Source of the DNA: SNAP01 sp049671745
GTDB taxonomy: Bacteria; Bacteroidota; Bacteroidia; Bacteroidales; Marinifilaceae
Length of the DNA: 64,000 bases
Assembly: GCA_049671745.1 (NCBI GenBank)
Contig: JBATVL010000074.1
Location: forward strand, 1-64,000
Direction of reading: 5' to 3'
In this document: positions 1 to 9,748 of the stretch, one piece after another
Position numbering within the stretch: the stretch's first letter is position 1
How the letters are laid out: each line of letters opens with the position of its first letter
Position numbers and translations under genes: made by a program
Notes under the pieces: generated by a model
What the model saw: only the letters and a program-made list of their open reading frames with translations
Told to the model about the DNA's origin: nothing
The model's database searches: none

Positions 1-60
1 AGTTAAGCACAAGCACGCCGATGGTACTGCAGAGATGTGGGAGAGTAGGTAGATGCCGAC
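1..60 (+). rRNA. rrf: 5S ribosomal RNA, 3' part
   Basis: The first bases match the 3' half of a bacterial 5S rRNA: the GCCGATGGTACTGC segment is followed by the GGGAGAGTAGGT segment typical of helices IV/V. The 5' half lies outside the window, so the 16S and 23S genes of this operon are presumably just upstream. The exact 3' end cannot be fixed without the pairing 5' strand. A strong terminator hairpin follows at once. Confidence 0.85.
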
Positions 61-64
61 ATTC

Positions 65-97
65 AAAAGAGCTGTGATTTTATCACGGCTCTTTTTG
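65..97 (+). terminator. rRNA operon terminator
   Basis: A 14-bp hairpin with one G-U pair (arms 65-78 and 82-95) ends in a T run directly after the 5S rRNA. It is a rho-independent terminator of the rRNA operon. Confidence 0.85.
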
Positions 98-123
98 TTA
101 TTAATTATCTAGAGATTAATAGA

Positions 124-158
124 AAAAGAGAGGAAATTAAATAATTTCCTCTCTTTTT
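124..158. terminator. bidirectional terminator downstream of purE
   Basis: Inverted repeat with arms 124-138 and 143-157, flanked by A and T runs, so it can act on both strands. It lies 30 bp past the purE stop codon on the minus strand and backs up the rRNA terminator on the plus strand. Confidence 0.7.
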
Positions 159-188
159 TGTTATTGTTTTATTATTATACTAACTTTT

Positions 189-695
189 TTAGTTAGTTTT
201 ATAGTCGAACTTAATTTCAGCAAGTTCTAGATTAGCTTTAACCATCTTTTCTTTAAGACCTTCTTTAAAGTTTTTTACTCTTACTTTAAGATCTGCATCT
301 CCAGTTGCTAATATTTGAGCAGCTAAGATGCCTGCATTCATAGCTCCATCAATAGCTACTGTTGCAACAGGGATACCTGGAGGCATCTGAGCTATTGCAA
401 GAAGAGCATCCATTCCATCCAAACTTGCGCTTATTGGCACTCCTATAACTGGAAGTGGAGTCATTGCTGCAATAACACCTGGAAGATGAGCAGCCATTCC
501 AGCAGCGGCAATAATAACCTCTATGCCTCTTTCTTGTGCATCTTTGCCAAATTTTTCTACAGCCTCTGGTGTACGATGTGCAGAGAGCGCATTGATTTCA
601 AATGGTATTTTAAAGTCGTTTAATACCTGTGCTGTTTTCTTCATAACGGGAAGATCTGAAGTACTTCCCATAATAATGCTTACTTTTGGATTCAT
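189..695 (-). CDS. purE: N5-carboxyaminoimidazole ribonucleotide mutase PurE
   Basis: 168 aa, the normal size for a class I PurE. It moves the carboxyl group of N5-CAIR to give CAIR in de novo purine synthesis. The N-terminal GSTSDLPVM motif, the SAHRTPE motif and the AAGMAAHLPG loop that line the active site are all present. It is transcribed away from hpt (a purine salvage gene) and towards the 5S rRNA, from which it is separated by two terminators. The ATG at 695 follows directly on an AT-rich leader and no earlier in-frame start is convincing. Recognition is by clear family motifs. Confidence 0.95.
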   Translation of the reverse strand: MNPKVSIIMGSTSDLPVMKKTAQVLNDFKIPFEINALSAHRTPEAVEKFGKDAQERGIEVIIAAAGMAAHLPGVIAAMTPLPVIGVPISASLDGMDALLAIAQMPPGIPVATVAIDGAMNAGILAAQILATGDADLKVRVKNFKEGLKEKMVKANLELAEIKFDYKTN

Positions 696-839
696 TTTAT
701 ATAGTATTTGATTAAATTGATTACTTTTGCACTTTCCACCTTATTTATGGGTGAGTAAAATTAAGAAATTAATTTTGATAGAAACGAATACTTATCACGA
801 TTTTCTGTTTTAGTATACAGAAAATAAAAAGTAAAAGAG

Positions 840-1379
840 ATGAAGATAAAATTACATGACAGAACTTTTGAGTTATCAGTACCAGCAGCTGATATTGATA
901 AGGTAATTGCAGAGATGGGTGCTAAAATGAATAAAGACTTAGCAGGAAAGAGACCTTTGTTTCTTTGTGTTTTGAATGGTTCTTTTATGTTTGCAAGTGA
1001 CTTAATGAAGCACATTACAGTTGAAGGTGCAGAAATTAGCTTTGTGAAATTAACTTCTTATGCAGGTACTGAATCAGTTGGTACAGTAAGAGAATTAATA
1101 GGTTTAACAGAGAACCTAGAAGGTAGAACTGTAGTTATCATGGAAGATATCGTAGATACTGGTATTACTATGCATAGCACTAAAGCTACACTTCATAAAA
1201 TGAATCCAAAAGAGATATTAATTTCTACTTTATTCTTTAAGCCAGATTCTCTTCAAAGAGAATTGACTCTTGATTATGTAGGAATAGACATACCAAATGA
1301 TTTTATAGTTGGTAGAGGATTAGATTATGACGGATTAGGAAGAAACTATCCAGATTTATATACTGTTTGCGAAGAGTAA
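840..1379 (+). CDS. hpt: hypoxanthine phosphoribosyltransferase
   Basis: 179 aa. It salvages hypoxanthine or guanine with PRPP to IMP or GMP in the cytoplasm. The PRPP-binding signature VVIMEDIVDTGITM sits at about residues 97-110, and the LCVLNGSFMF segment that forms the pyrophosphate loop at about 41-50. It lies 22 bp before obg, so the two are probably one transcript. A TAnnTTTG-like -7 box (TACTTTTG, 722-729) lies about 110 bp upstream without a good -33 element. In many Bacteroidales I recall adk between hpt and obg; it is absent here. Confidence 0.93.
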   Translation: MKIKLHDRTFELSVPAADIDKVIAEMGAKMNKDLAGKRPLFLCVLNGSFMFASDLMKHITVEGAEISFVKLTSYAGTESVGTVRELIGLTENLEGRTVVIMEDIVDTGITMHSTKATLHKMNPKEILISTLFFKPDSLQRELTLDYVGIDIPNDFIVGRGLDYDGLGRNYPDLYTVCEE

Positions 1380-1401
1380 TAATTAATATTTTAAAATTGG
1401 T

Positions 1402-2391
1402 ATGGCACAGACAAATTTTGTAGATTACGTGAAGATATTTTGTCGCTCTGGAGCGGGTGGACCTGGATCTACACACCTTCACCGTGATATAAATACAATG
1501 ACAGGTGGACCTGATGGTGGTGATGGAGGTCGTGGAGGCCATATCATTTTGAGAGGAAGTAGTAATTTCTGGACTCTTATTCACTTGAAGTTTCAACGTC
1601 ATATTTTTGCAGGTGATGGAGGAAGTGGTTCAAAGAGTAGAAGTTCTGGATCCGATGGAATAGATAAGGTTATATATGTTCCATTGGGAACTATAGCAAG
1701 AGATGCAGAGACTGGAGAAGCTATATGTGAGATTACAGATGAAGGACAAGAGATGATAGCTGTAAAAGGTGGTCGTGGAGGTTTAGGAAACTGGAATTTC
1801 CGTTCATCAACAATGCAGACTCCTCGTTTTGCACAACCAGGAGATGAGCGTGTTGACCGTTCTGTCATTCTTGAGTTAAAAGTTTTAGCGGATGTAGGAC
1901 TTGTTGGTTTTCCATCAGTAGGAAAATCTACTTTATTATCTGTTATTTCAGCAGCAAAACCAAAGATTGCAGAATATCACTTTACTACTTTAGTTCCTAA
2001 TTTAGGAATAGTTGCTTATAGAGATAATCAATCATTTGTAATGGCTGATATTCCTGGTATTATTGAAGGTGCTCATTTAGGAAAAGGCTTAGGTCTACGC
2101 TTCTTACGACATATAGAAAGAAACTCAGTACTTCTGTTTATGGTTGCAGCAGATAGTAATGATATTCACGAGGAATATAAAGTACTTCTTAATGAGATAA
2201 AGGAATTTAATCCAGAACTTCTTGATAAGAAACGCTTGTTAGCAATAACAAAATCAGATCTTCTTGATGAGGAACTGATAGAAGAGATTAAACTTGATTT
2301 ACCAGATATTCCTACTGTATTTATTTCATCAGCAGCTCATGAGGGCCTGTTGGAATTAAAAGATATGATTTGGAAGGGAATAAATGGTTAA
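1402..2391 (+). CDS. obg: GTPase Obg/CgtA
   Basis: 329 aa. A large ribosome-associated GTPase involved in 50S assembly and stress control. The glycine-rich Obg fold fills about residues 1-155 (many GG pairs, e.g. TGGPDGGDGGRGG). The G domain follows with the G1 motif GFPSVGKST, switch II DIPGIIEGA and G4 TKSD. The protein ends right after the G domain, without the C-terminal extension of longer homologues (about 380 aa or more). A clean stop and terminator follow, so this looks like a natural short form rather than a break. Confidence 0.94.
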   Translation: MAQTNFVDYVKIFCRSGAGGPGSTHLHRDINTMTGGPDGGDGGRGGHIILRGSSNFWTLIHLKFQRHIFAGDGGSGSKSRSSGSDGIDKVIYVPLGTIARDAETGEAICEITDEGQEMIAVKGGRGGLGNWNFRSSTMQTPRFAQPGDERVDRSVILELKVLADVGLVGFPSVGKSTLLSVISAAKPKIAEYHFTTLVPNLGIVAYRDNQSFVMADIPGIIEGAHLGKGLGLRFLRHIERNSVLLFMVAADSNDIHEEYKVLLNEIKEFNPELLDKKRLLAITKSDLLDEELIEEIKLDLPDIPTVFISSAAHEGLLELKDMIWKGING

Positions 2392-2468
2392 TTAAATATA
2401 TGCTTATAAATAAGTCATATTTTGTAAATGTTTAAAATGTATGTAATTTAAATTAAACATATAATGAA

Positions 2469-2503
2469 AAGGTGGAGTTACTTAGTAGCTTCATCTTTTT
2501 TTA
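2469..2503 (+). terminator. terminator after hpt-obg
   Basis: A 13-bp hairpin with a few G-U pairs (arms about 2469-2481 and 2485-2497) and a run of T. It lies 77 bp downstream of obg and ends that transcript before parE. Confidence 0.8.
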
Positions 2504-2586
2504 TTAAGAATTATTAAAACAATTTCTTAGGCAGATATATTAAACGTTTGGTTTTCTTTATATTTGTTGTAGAAAATAAAGAGATT

Positions 2587-4422
2587 ATGGTTCCAAAGTA
2601 TTCAGAAGATTCAATAAAAACTTTAAATTGGTATGAACACATTAGAAAACGTCCTGGTATGTATATCGGGAAGTTGGGTGATGGATCAGCTCAAGATGAT
2701 GGTATTTATGTATTATTAAAAGAAGTAGTAGATAACTCGATTGATGAATTCGCTATGGGAGTGGGTTCAAAGATAGATATCAATATAGATGAGAATATAG
2801 TTTCAGTACGAGATTATGGTAGGGGAATTCCTTTAAGAAAACTTGTTGACGTTTCTTCTAAAATGAATACAGGTGCTAAATATGATTCAGAAGTTTTTAA
2901 AAAATCTGTTGGACTTAATGGTGTAGGTATAAAAGCAGTAAATGCTCTTTCTGATCGTTTTGTAATAGAATCTTACAGAGATGGAGAGGTTAAACGTGTA
3001 GAGTTTTGTACTGGTTTAATAACAGAAGAATTTGATATAAAGGAAACAAAAGAGGAGAATGGAGTATTAGTTAAATTTCATGCTGATACAGACGTTTTTG
3101 GTAAATATTCATATATCTATGATTATGTAGAAACTATGGCTCGTCATTATTCTTATCTGAATGCTGGTTTAAGTATTTACTTTAATGGAGATAGGTTCCA
3201 TTCACGTAAAGGTCTCTATGACCTTCTTACAGAGAATATGGCAGGAGATGGATTATATCCACTTATACATCTTACTGGAGAAGATATAGAAATAGCTATT
3301 ACTCACGGTAGACAGTACGGAGAAGAGTATTATGCTTTTGTAAATGGACAACATACCACCCAAGGTGGAACTCATTTAACTGCTTTTAAAGAAGCTATAG
3401 TTAAGACTGTTCGTGAATTCTATAAAAAGGATTTTGATATCTCTGATATTAGAACTTCAATAATAGCAGCAATAAGTATAAAGGTACAAGAACCTATATT
3501 TGAATCTCAAACAAAGACTAAACTTGGATCTAAAGATATGGGATCTGAAGGCCCAACTGTTAGAAATTTCATTGTAGACTATATATCTCAATATTTAAAT
3601 AATTTTCTGCACAAGAATCCTGATACCGCTGAGATATTACATCGAAAGATCATAGAATCGGAGAAGGAAAGAAAGGCTATGTCTGGCATCAAAAAGATTG
3701 CTAGAGAGAGAGCAAAGAAATCTAGTTTGCATAATAAGAAATTACGAGATTGTAGAGTGCATTTTGATGGAAAGAATGAGAGGAAATCTGATTCCTCTAT
3801 CTTTATTACAGAGGGTGATTCGGCTAGTGGTTCTATTACAAAATCGAGAGATGTAAATACTCAGGCTGTATTTTCTTTAAGAGGTAAGCCTTTAAATTCT
3901 TATGGACTAACTAAGAAAGTTGTTTATGAAAATGAAGAATTTAATCTTCTACAAGCTGCTCTTAATATAGAGGATGGTATTGATGCTTTGAGGTATAATA
4001 ATGTAATAATAGCTACGGATGCTGATGTTGATGGTATGCATATAAGATTACTTCTCTTAACTTTCTTTTTGCAATTCTTTCCTGATTTAGTAAGAATGGG
4101 ACATGTGTATATTCTTCAAACTCCTCTTTTTAGAGTAAGAAATAAGAAAAAGACCTCTTATTGTTATTCTGATGATGAAAGGTTTGATGCAATAAAGAAA
4201 TTAGGTCCTAAGCCTGAAATAACACGATTTAAAGGACTTGGAGAGATATCACCAGATGAGTTTAAACATTTCATAGGTAAAGATATTCGTTTAGAGCCAG
4301 TGAGAATGACTAAAAATGACTCTGTAGATGAGATATTGAAATACTATATGGGGAAAAACACACCTGATAGACAGATCTTTATTATTGATAACCTGCATGT
4401 AGAAAAAGATGAGCTTGTATAA
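2587..4422 (+). CDS. parE: DNA topoisomerase IV subunit B (ParE)
   Basis: 611 aa ATPase subunit of the type IIA topoisomerase that decatenates chromosomes. The GHKL ATPase motifs are seen (KEVVDNSIDEF for Mg/ATP; RDYGRGIPL; GLNGVGIKAVNALS). The TOPRIM part carries EGDSASG and the DADVDGMHIR metal-binding motif. The HIRKRPGMYIGKLGDGS N-terminus is typical of Bacteroidetes ParE rather than GyrB. I chose the ATG at 2587 (MVPKYSED); an in-frame TTG 39 bases upstream would only add a hydrophobic tail unlike the family. parC starts 16 bp after its stop, so the two form an operon. Confidence 0.93.
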   Translation: MVPKYSEDSIKTLNWYEHIRKRPGMYIGKLGDGSAQDDGIYVLLKEVVDNSIDEFAMGVGSKIDINIDENIVSVRDYGRGIPLRKLVDVSSKMNTGAKYDSEVFKKSVGLNGVGIKAVNALSDRFVIESYRDGEVKRVEFCTGLITEEFDIKETKEENGVLVKFHADTDVFGKYSYIYDYVETMARHYSYLNAGLSIYFNGDRFHSRKGLYDLLTENMAGDGLYPLIHLTGEDIEIAITHGRQYGEEYYAFVNGQHTTQGGTHLTAFKEAIVKTVREFYKKDFDISDIRTSIIAAISIKVQEPIFESQTKTKLGSKDMGSEGPTVRNFIVDYISQYLNNFLHKNPDTAEILHRKIIESEKERKAMSGIKKIARERAKKSSLHNKKLRDCRVHFDGKNERKSDSSIFITEGDSASGSITKSRDVNTQAVFSLRGKPLNSYGLTKKVVYENEEFNLLQAALNIEDGIDALRYNNVIIATDADVDGMHIRLLLLTFFLQFFPDLVRMGHVYILQTPLFRVRNKKKTSYCYSDDERFDAIKKLGPKPEITRFKGLGEISPDEFKHFIGKDIRLEPVRMTKNDSVDEILKYYMGKNTPDRQIFIIDNLHVEKDELV

Positions 4423-4438
4423 AAGTAAGTAAAAGAAT

Positions 4439-6997
4439 ATGAGTGAAGATAAAACATTTGAAGATTTAGACCCGAAAGAAAATAATATAGTGAATAATGA
4501 ATCTACAGATTCTGACGTAGAACAGAAAGAAGAGATGCGTAATATTACTCATCTCTCAGGAATGTATCAGAATTGGTTTCTTGATTATGCTTCCTATGTT
4601 ATATTAGAAAGAGCCGTACCTTATATTAATGATGGTTTGAAACCTGTTCAGCGTAGAATTCTACATGCTATGAAGGGACTAGACGATGGAAGATATAATA
4701 AGGTTGCTAATATTATTGGATTTACAATGCAGTTTCATCCACATGGTGATGCTTCTATTGGAGATGCTCTTGTTCAATTGGGGCAAAAAGAATTACTTAT
4801 AGATTGTCAAGGAAACTGGGGTAATATCTTAACAGGAGATTCTGCTGCAGCACCACGTTATATAGAGGCTCGTTTATCAAAATTTGCTTTGGATGTTGTT
4901 TTTAATCAAAAAACAACAACTTGGCAATCATCTTATGATGGAAGAAATAAAGAGCCTATAACCCTACCGGTTAAATTCCCTTTACTTTTAGCTCAGGGAG
5001 TAGAAGGTATTGCAGTAGGTTTAGCTTCAAAAATATTACCACATAATTTTATAGAATTAATAGATGCATCTATTTCTTACTTAAAAGAGAAACCTTTTGA
5101 GATTTTTCCAGATTTTCCTACAGGAGGAATGTTAGATATTTCCAGATATAACGATGGTTTAAGAGGTGGTAATATAAAAGTACGTGCAAGAATAGAAAAA
5201 GAGAATAGTAAAACTCTTAAAATTACTGAAGTCCCATATGGACGAACTACTTCTAGTTTAATTGAATCTATATTAAGAGCTAACGACAAAGGTAAGATTA
5301 AGATAAAGAAAGTAGATGATAATACTGCTGCTGATGTTGAAATTCTTATACATTTATCTGCTGGAGTATCTTCTGATACAACAATAGATGCTCTGTATGC
5401 TTTTACTGATTGTGAGTTATCTATATCTCCCAACGCTTGTATTGTAGAAGGAGATAAGCCTCGTTTTGTTACTGTTTCAGAGATATTACGTCATTCTACT
5501 GATGCTGCTTTAGATTTGTCGCGAAAGGAACTTATTATTCGTCTAAATGAATTGGAAGATGAGTGGCATAATATCTCTTTAGAGAAGATATTTATAGAGG
5601 AACGTATATATAAGGATAAAGATTTTGAGAATTCAAAAACTATTGATGATGCCATTAAGCATGTAGGCAGGCGTTTAAAGCCCTTTACTCGCAGTCTTCT
5701 GAGAGAAATAGGAGAGGATGATGTTAAGCATCTACTAGAGATTAAAATGCGAAGAATTCTTAAGTTTAATTCAGAGAAATCGAATGAATATCTTTTGAAT
5801 ATAGAATCTGATATTGATGAAGTTAAGAATCATATAGATAATATAGTCGATTACACTATAAATTATTTTAAACAGATACGAAAGAAATATTCTGCAGGTA
5901 AGGAAAGAAAAACAGAACTAAGAAGTTTTGATAGTATAGTTGCTTCAAAAGTTATAGTTAAGAACGAGAAATTATACTTTAATAAAGAAGAAGGTTTTGT
6001 AGGAACATCTCTTAAGAAAGATCAATATATATGTGATTGTTCAGATTTGGATGATATAATAGTATTTAATAAGAGTGGCTCTTATATGGTAACAAAGATT
6101 GCCGATAAACTTTTTGTTGGTAAGGATGTTATTTATGTGAATGTATTTAGAAAGAATGACAAGAGAACTATATATAATATTGCTTATAGAGATGGAAAGG
6201 CAGGAAACTCATATGTGAAACGTTTTAATGTATCTAGTATTACTAGAGATAAACATTATGATGTGAGCATGGGTAATAAATTGTCTAAAATATTATATTT
6301 CAGTGCAAATCCTAATGGAGAAGCAGAGGTGATAAATGTTAATTTAAAACAAAAATCTGATATTAAGAAAAAACTTATAGAATATGATTTTGCTAAACTG
6401 TCGATTAAAGGCAGAGCTTCTATGGGAAATCTTCTTACTAAAGCTGAAATTCATAAAGTGAATCTTAAGAATAAGGGTGTTTCTACTCTTGGAGGAAGAA
6501 AGATTTGGTTTGATAAGGATATTTTACGATTAAACAATATGTGCAATGGAGATTTCTTAGGTGAATTTTCTGGAGAAGATAAAATTCTTGTTGTAACTAA
6601 AAATGGTGAATATTATAATACTGATTTCGATTTGGGCAATCATTATGAAGATGATATTTATATAATAGAAAAATTTGACCCACATAAAGAGTGGTCTTGT
6701 ATTTTTTATGATGCTGATCAGAAGTTTTTATATTTAAAGAGATTCTGCTTTGATGAAAGTTCAAAATCGCAGAAGTATATAGGTGATAATCCTGCTTCTT
6801 ATTTTGTTATAATCTCTGATAGCAAAACCGCTACATTTGAGATTACTTACGGCGGTAAACATAAGGATAGATTTGCTGATGAAGTTATAGCAACTGACTT
6901 TATTGCAGTTAAATCGTATAAAGCTAGAGGTAAAAGATTGACAACTTTAGATATTGCAAGTGTAAAAGAAATAGAGGTAAAAGTAAATGAAGAATAG
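4439..6997 (+). CDS. parC: DNA topoisomerase IV subunit A (ParC)
   Basis: 852 aa cleavage-rejoining subunit that partners ParE. The catalytic tyrosine is in AAAPRYIEAR (about residue 141), preceded by the DGLKPVQRRILHAM winged-helix segment and the HPHGDASIGDALV quinolone-pocket region. The second half holds a coiled-coil stretch and a C-terminal beta-propeller-like region. The first 30 residues are acidic and probably disordered. Its last 11 bases overlap the start of aroK, which indicates translational coupling in a parE-parC-aroK operon. Confidence 0.93.
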   Translation: MSEDKTFEDLDPKENNIVNNESTDSDVEQKEEMRNITHLSGMYQNWFLDYASYVILERAVPYINDGLKPVQRRILHAMKGLDDGRYNKVANIIGFTMQFHPHGDASIGDALVQLGQKELLIDCQGNWGNILTGDSAAAPRYIEARLSKFALDVVFNQKTTTWQSSYDGRNKEPITLPVKFPLLLAQGVEGIAVGLASKILPHNFIELIDASISYLKEKPFEIFPDFPTGGMLDISRYNDGLRGGNIKVRARIEKENSKTLKITEVPYGRTTSSLIESILRANDKGKIKIKKVDDNTAADVEILIHLSAGVSSDTTIDALYAFTDCELSISPNACIVEGDKPRFVTVSEILRHSTDAALDLSRKELIIRLNELEDEWHNISLEKIFIEERIYKDKDFENSKTIDDAIKHVGRRLKPFTRSLLREIGEDDVKHLLEIKMRRILKFNSEKSNEYLLNIESDIDEVKNHIDNIVDYTINYFKQIRKKYSAGKERKTELRSFDSIVASKVIVKNEKLYFNKEEGFVGTSLKKDQYICDCSDLDDIIVFNKSGSYMVTKIADKLFVGKDVIYVNVFRKNDKRTIYNIAYRDGKAGNSYVKRFNVSSITRDKHYDVSMGNKLSKILYFSANPNGEAEVINVNLKQKSDIKKKLIEYDFAKLSIKGRASMGNLLTKAEIHKVNLKNKGVSTLGGRKIWFDKDILRLNNMCNGDFLGEFSGEDKILVVTKNGEYYNTDFDLGNHYEDDIYIIEKFDPHKEWSCIFYDADQKFLYLKRFCFDESSKSQKYIGDNPASYFVIISDSKTATFEITYGGKHKDRFADEVIATDFIAVKSYKARGKRLTTLDIASVKEIEVKVNEE

Positions 6998-7517
6998 TCC
7001 TATTAGAATATTTTTAGTAGGGTATATGTGCTCTGGTAAAACAACTCTAGGTAAATATCTTGCCAAGGAGATGAATTTACATTTTATTGATTTAGATGAA
7101 TACATAGAGGAGAAGGAAAGACAAACTATAGCACAGATATTTGAAGTTAATGGAGAGTATATGTTTCGTGAATTGGAACATAATTATTTAAAAGAACTTT
7201 CGCTTTTAGATGATGTGATTATAGCAACTGGTGGAGGCGCTCCTTGTTTTTCTAATAATATGAAGTTGATTAATGATACTGGAATCTCAGTGTACCTTAA
7301 AACTTCTATATCTATTCTAATAGATAGGTTGTTAGTGATGGGGGATAATAGGCCTCTTGTGAGAGGTAAGTCGCGTGAGGAGCTTAATAAGTTTGTTATT
7401 CCGCATTTTAAAGACAGAGAATCCTTTTACGAAGAAGCAAAGATTAAGATAATATGTGATTGTTGGGATGAGAAGAAATTATCTTCACAGCTTGTTCATG
7501 TTTTTTCTGATAAATAA
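6987..7517 (+). CDS. aroK: shikimate kinase
   Basis: 176 aa. It phosphorylates shikimate with ATP in aromatic amino acid synthesis. The Walker A motif GYMCSGKTTLGK starts at about residue 12. The shikimate-binding DLDEYIE segment follows, then the GGGAPC loop (normally GGG) and the NRPLV lid arginine. It overlaps the 3' end of parC by 11 bases and is followed by a strong bidirectional terminator. Length and motifs are normal. Confidence 0.93.
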   Translation: MKNSPIRIFLVGYMCSGKTTLGKYLAKEMNLHFIDLDEYIEEKERQTIAQIFEVNGEYMFRELEHNYLKELSLLDDVIIATGGGAPCFSNNMKLINDTGISVYLKTSISILIDRLLVMGDNRPLVRGKSREELNKFVIPHFKDRESFYEEAKIKIICDCWDEKKLSSQLVHVFSDK

Positions 7518-7549
7518 AGTATTTAATAATTTGTAATACTAATAGAAAT

Positions 7550-7606
7550 AAAAAGAGCCCACCATATCTTATTTTAAATAAAGATATTTGGTGGGCTCTT
7601 TTTATT
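7550..7606. terminator. bidirectional terminator between aroK and serS
   Basis: A 21-bp stem (arms 7550-7570 and about 7580-7602), containing GAGCCCACC/GGTGGGCTC, lies between A and T runs. It separates the convergent genes aroK and serS. Confidence 0.9.
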
Positions 7607-7625
7607 TTTTTAGACTAAATGTTTA

Positions 7626-8896
7626 TTAGTCTATATATTCAAATCCAGTGAATGGTACAAGTACTTCTGGTACCTTAATACCTTTTTCTGTTTGGTTGTT
7701 TTCTAAAATAGCTGCCATCATACGTGGTAAAGCAAGAGCACTACCATTCAGAGTATGAGCAAGTTGTGTTTTTTTCTCTCCTTTAGCTTTGTATCTAAGT
7801 TTAAGACGATTAGCTTGATAAGATTCGAAATTTGATACAGAACTAACCTCTAACCATTTCTCTTGTGCTGCTGAAAATACCTCGAAATCGAAAGTAAGTG
7901 CTGCTGTAAAACTAGTATCGCCTCCACATAATTGAAGTAATCTGTATGGTAGACCAAGTTTAACTATAATTGACTGTACATGAGCAACCATGACATCAAG
8001 TGTTGCATATGATTTTTCTGGTTCTGTAATTTGAACAATCTCTACTTTATCGAATTGGTGTAATCTGTTTAATCCTCTAACATCTTTTCCATAAGAACCA
8101 GCCTCTCGTCTGAAACATGCAGAATATGCAGTGTTCTTAATAGGCATATCTTCATCTTTTAGAATCACATCTCTGTAGATATTTGTTACAGGAACCTCTG
8201 CCGTTGGAATCAAATAAAGATTATCCTCTTGCATGTGGTACATCTGTCCTTCTTTATCTGGTAATTGACCTGTTCCGTATCCCGAAGCTTCGTTCACTAA
8301 ATAAGGAGGTTGTATTTCAAGATAACCAGCATCTATATTTTCGTTTAAGAAGAAATTGATTAATGCACGTTGAAGTCTAGCGCCTTTCCTTTATAAACAG
8401 GGAATCCAGCACCAGTAATTTTAACTCCTAATTCGAAATCAATAATATCGTATTTTTTAGCAAGTTCCCAATGAGGAAGTTTACCTTCCATCAAGATAGG
8501 TGTATCTATAGTCTTTAAAACAACATTTTCTTCTTCTCCCTTGCCAGGAGTAACAATCTCGTTAGGGATGTTAGGTATTTGAATAAGAAGAGAAGTTAAA
8601 GAATTCTGAGCTTCAGATAAAGTATTATTAAGCGATGTGATAGCTTCTTTTAATTCAGCAGTTTTTGCTTTAGCTGTATTAGCTTCATCCATCTTTTGCT
8701 CCTTAAATAGTTGACCTATTTTTTTCGATAAGGAGTTCATTTCAGCTTGTTTGTTGTCCACCTCTAGCTGTGTAGCCTTTCTTTTCTCGTCAAGTGAAAT
8801 AACCTGATCTATAATATCTTTAGCATCAAAATTTTTGATTGCTAGACGTTTGATGACCAAGTCCTTTTGTTCTTGTATAAGCTTTAATGTTAACAT
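7626..8896 (-). CDS. serS: seryl-tRNA synthetase, interrupted by a one-base frameshift
   Basis: Together the two halves encode a full-length SerRS of about 423 aa that charges tRNA-Ser and is normally essential. The first part (8896 to about 8382) has the long N-terminal coiled-coil arm (residues about 30-110) and ends in GFPVYKGK. The second (about 8382 to 7626) carries motif 2 (FRREAGSYG) and motif 3 (NGSALALPRMMAAILEN). On the coding strand the junction reads GGAAAGGCGC. One added G would join both halves into the family sequence KGKGARLQRALINFF, so exactly one base is missing. There is no long homopolymer to suggest slippage. Either this is an assembly or sequencing error, or the gene is newly broken and a second copy exists. 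Confidence 0.85.
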
Positions 8897-8969
8897 ATCT
8901 TTATTCTATTGAAGTTGATTATTCTTTATTAATGGCTAAAGATAACTAATAATTGATAATTTCTTGAAT

Positions 8970-9000
8970 AAAAAAAGAGCTATCTTAAAAAGATAGCTCT
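8970..9000 (-). terminator. terminator of rplU-rpmA
   Basis: A perfect 11-bp inverted repeat (arms 8976-8986 and 8990-9000) followed on the minus strand by a T run. It lies 22 bp past the rpmA stop and upstream of serS. Confidence 0.85.
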
Positions 9001-9022
9001 CAATATTTTGTATATGTACTAA

Positions 9023-9280
9023 TTAAGCTATAGGCTCAATAGAAACATATGATTTGTTGTCTCTTTTCTTAGTAAAAACAACGTTACCTGCAGTAAGTGC
9101 AAATAAAGTGTGATCTTTACCACAACCAACACCAATACTTGGGTTGTGTTTAGTACCTCTTTGACGTACAATAATGCTACCTGCTTTAGCAAATTGTCCA
9201 CCATATATCTTTACGCCTAGACGCTTGCTCTCTGATTCACGACCGTTCTTAGAACTACCGGCCCCTTTTTTATGTGCCAT
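9023..9280 (-). CDS. rpmA: 50S ribosomal protein L27
   Basis: 85 aa. L27 reaches towards the peptidyl transferase centre of the 50S subunit. The N-terminus AHKKGAGSSKNGRES and the QRGTKHNPS segment are diagnostic. It follows rplU by 37 bp in the usual L21-L27 operon and is closed by a terminator. No N-terminal cleavage extension of the Firmicutes type is present. Confidence 0.97.
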   Translation of the reverse strand: MAHKKGAGSSKNGRESESKRLGVKIYGGQFAKAGSIIVRQRGTKHNPSIGVGCGKDHTLFALTAGNVVFTKKRDNKSYVSIEPIA

Positions 9281-9317
9281 ATCTATTAAACTTTAATAAA
9301 TTATAAAATAATGTTAA

Positions 9318-9629
9318 TTAAGCGTTAATCGCTTCAATTTGAATTTGAGTTAAGCACTGACGATGTCCGTTCTTTACTTTATACCCTTTTCTTCTTTTCT
9401 TCTTGAAAACGATAACTTTATCGCCTTTAAGATGAGATAATACTTTAGCAGTAATCTTAGCACCTTCGATTTGAGGAGCACCAACTACAACTTTACCTTC
9501 GTTATCGATCAATAACACTTTATCGAACTCAACACTAGCACCTTCTTCAGCTTGAAGTCTGTGCACGTAAAGCTTAAGACCAGTCTCTACTTTTAGCTGT
9601 TGTCCAGCTATTTCAACAATTGCGTACAT
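9318..9629 (-). CDS. rplU: 50S ribosomal protein L21
   Basis: 103 aa, the normal length. The YAIVEIAGQQLKVE N-terminus and the KKKRRKGYKVKNGHRQ rRNA-binding C-terminus identify L21. It is the first gene of the rplU-rpmA operon on the minus strand. A canonical Bacteroidetes promoter (9718-9748) lies about 90 bp upstream, leaving a leader of roughly 80 bases in which I see no clear regulatory fold. Confidence 0.97.
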   Translation of the reverse strand: MYAIVEIAGQQLKVETGLKLYVHRLQAEEGASVEFDKVLLIDNEGKVVVGAPQIEGAKITAKVLSHLKGDKVIVFKKKRRKGYKVKNGHRQCLTQIQIEAINA

Positions 9630-9717
9630 TTTTTTATAATTTTAAATGTTTACTCCAAGAGGTGAGATGTTATCTTCTTTATTTAAACCCCTGAGGAAGA
9701 ATTCTTTTTACAGTGCG

Positions 9718-9748
9718 CAAATATACTAAATATCTATAGATAAACAAA
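9718..9748 (-). promoter_or_regulatory. promoter of rplU-rpmA
   Basis: Read on the minus strand: TTTG (complement of 9745-9748), 19 bp, then TATATTTG (complement of 9718-9725). This is an exact match to the Bacteroidetes housekeeping promoter. Confidence 0.8.
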
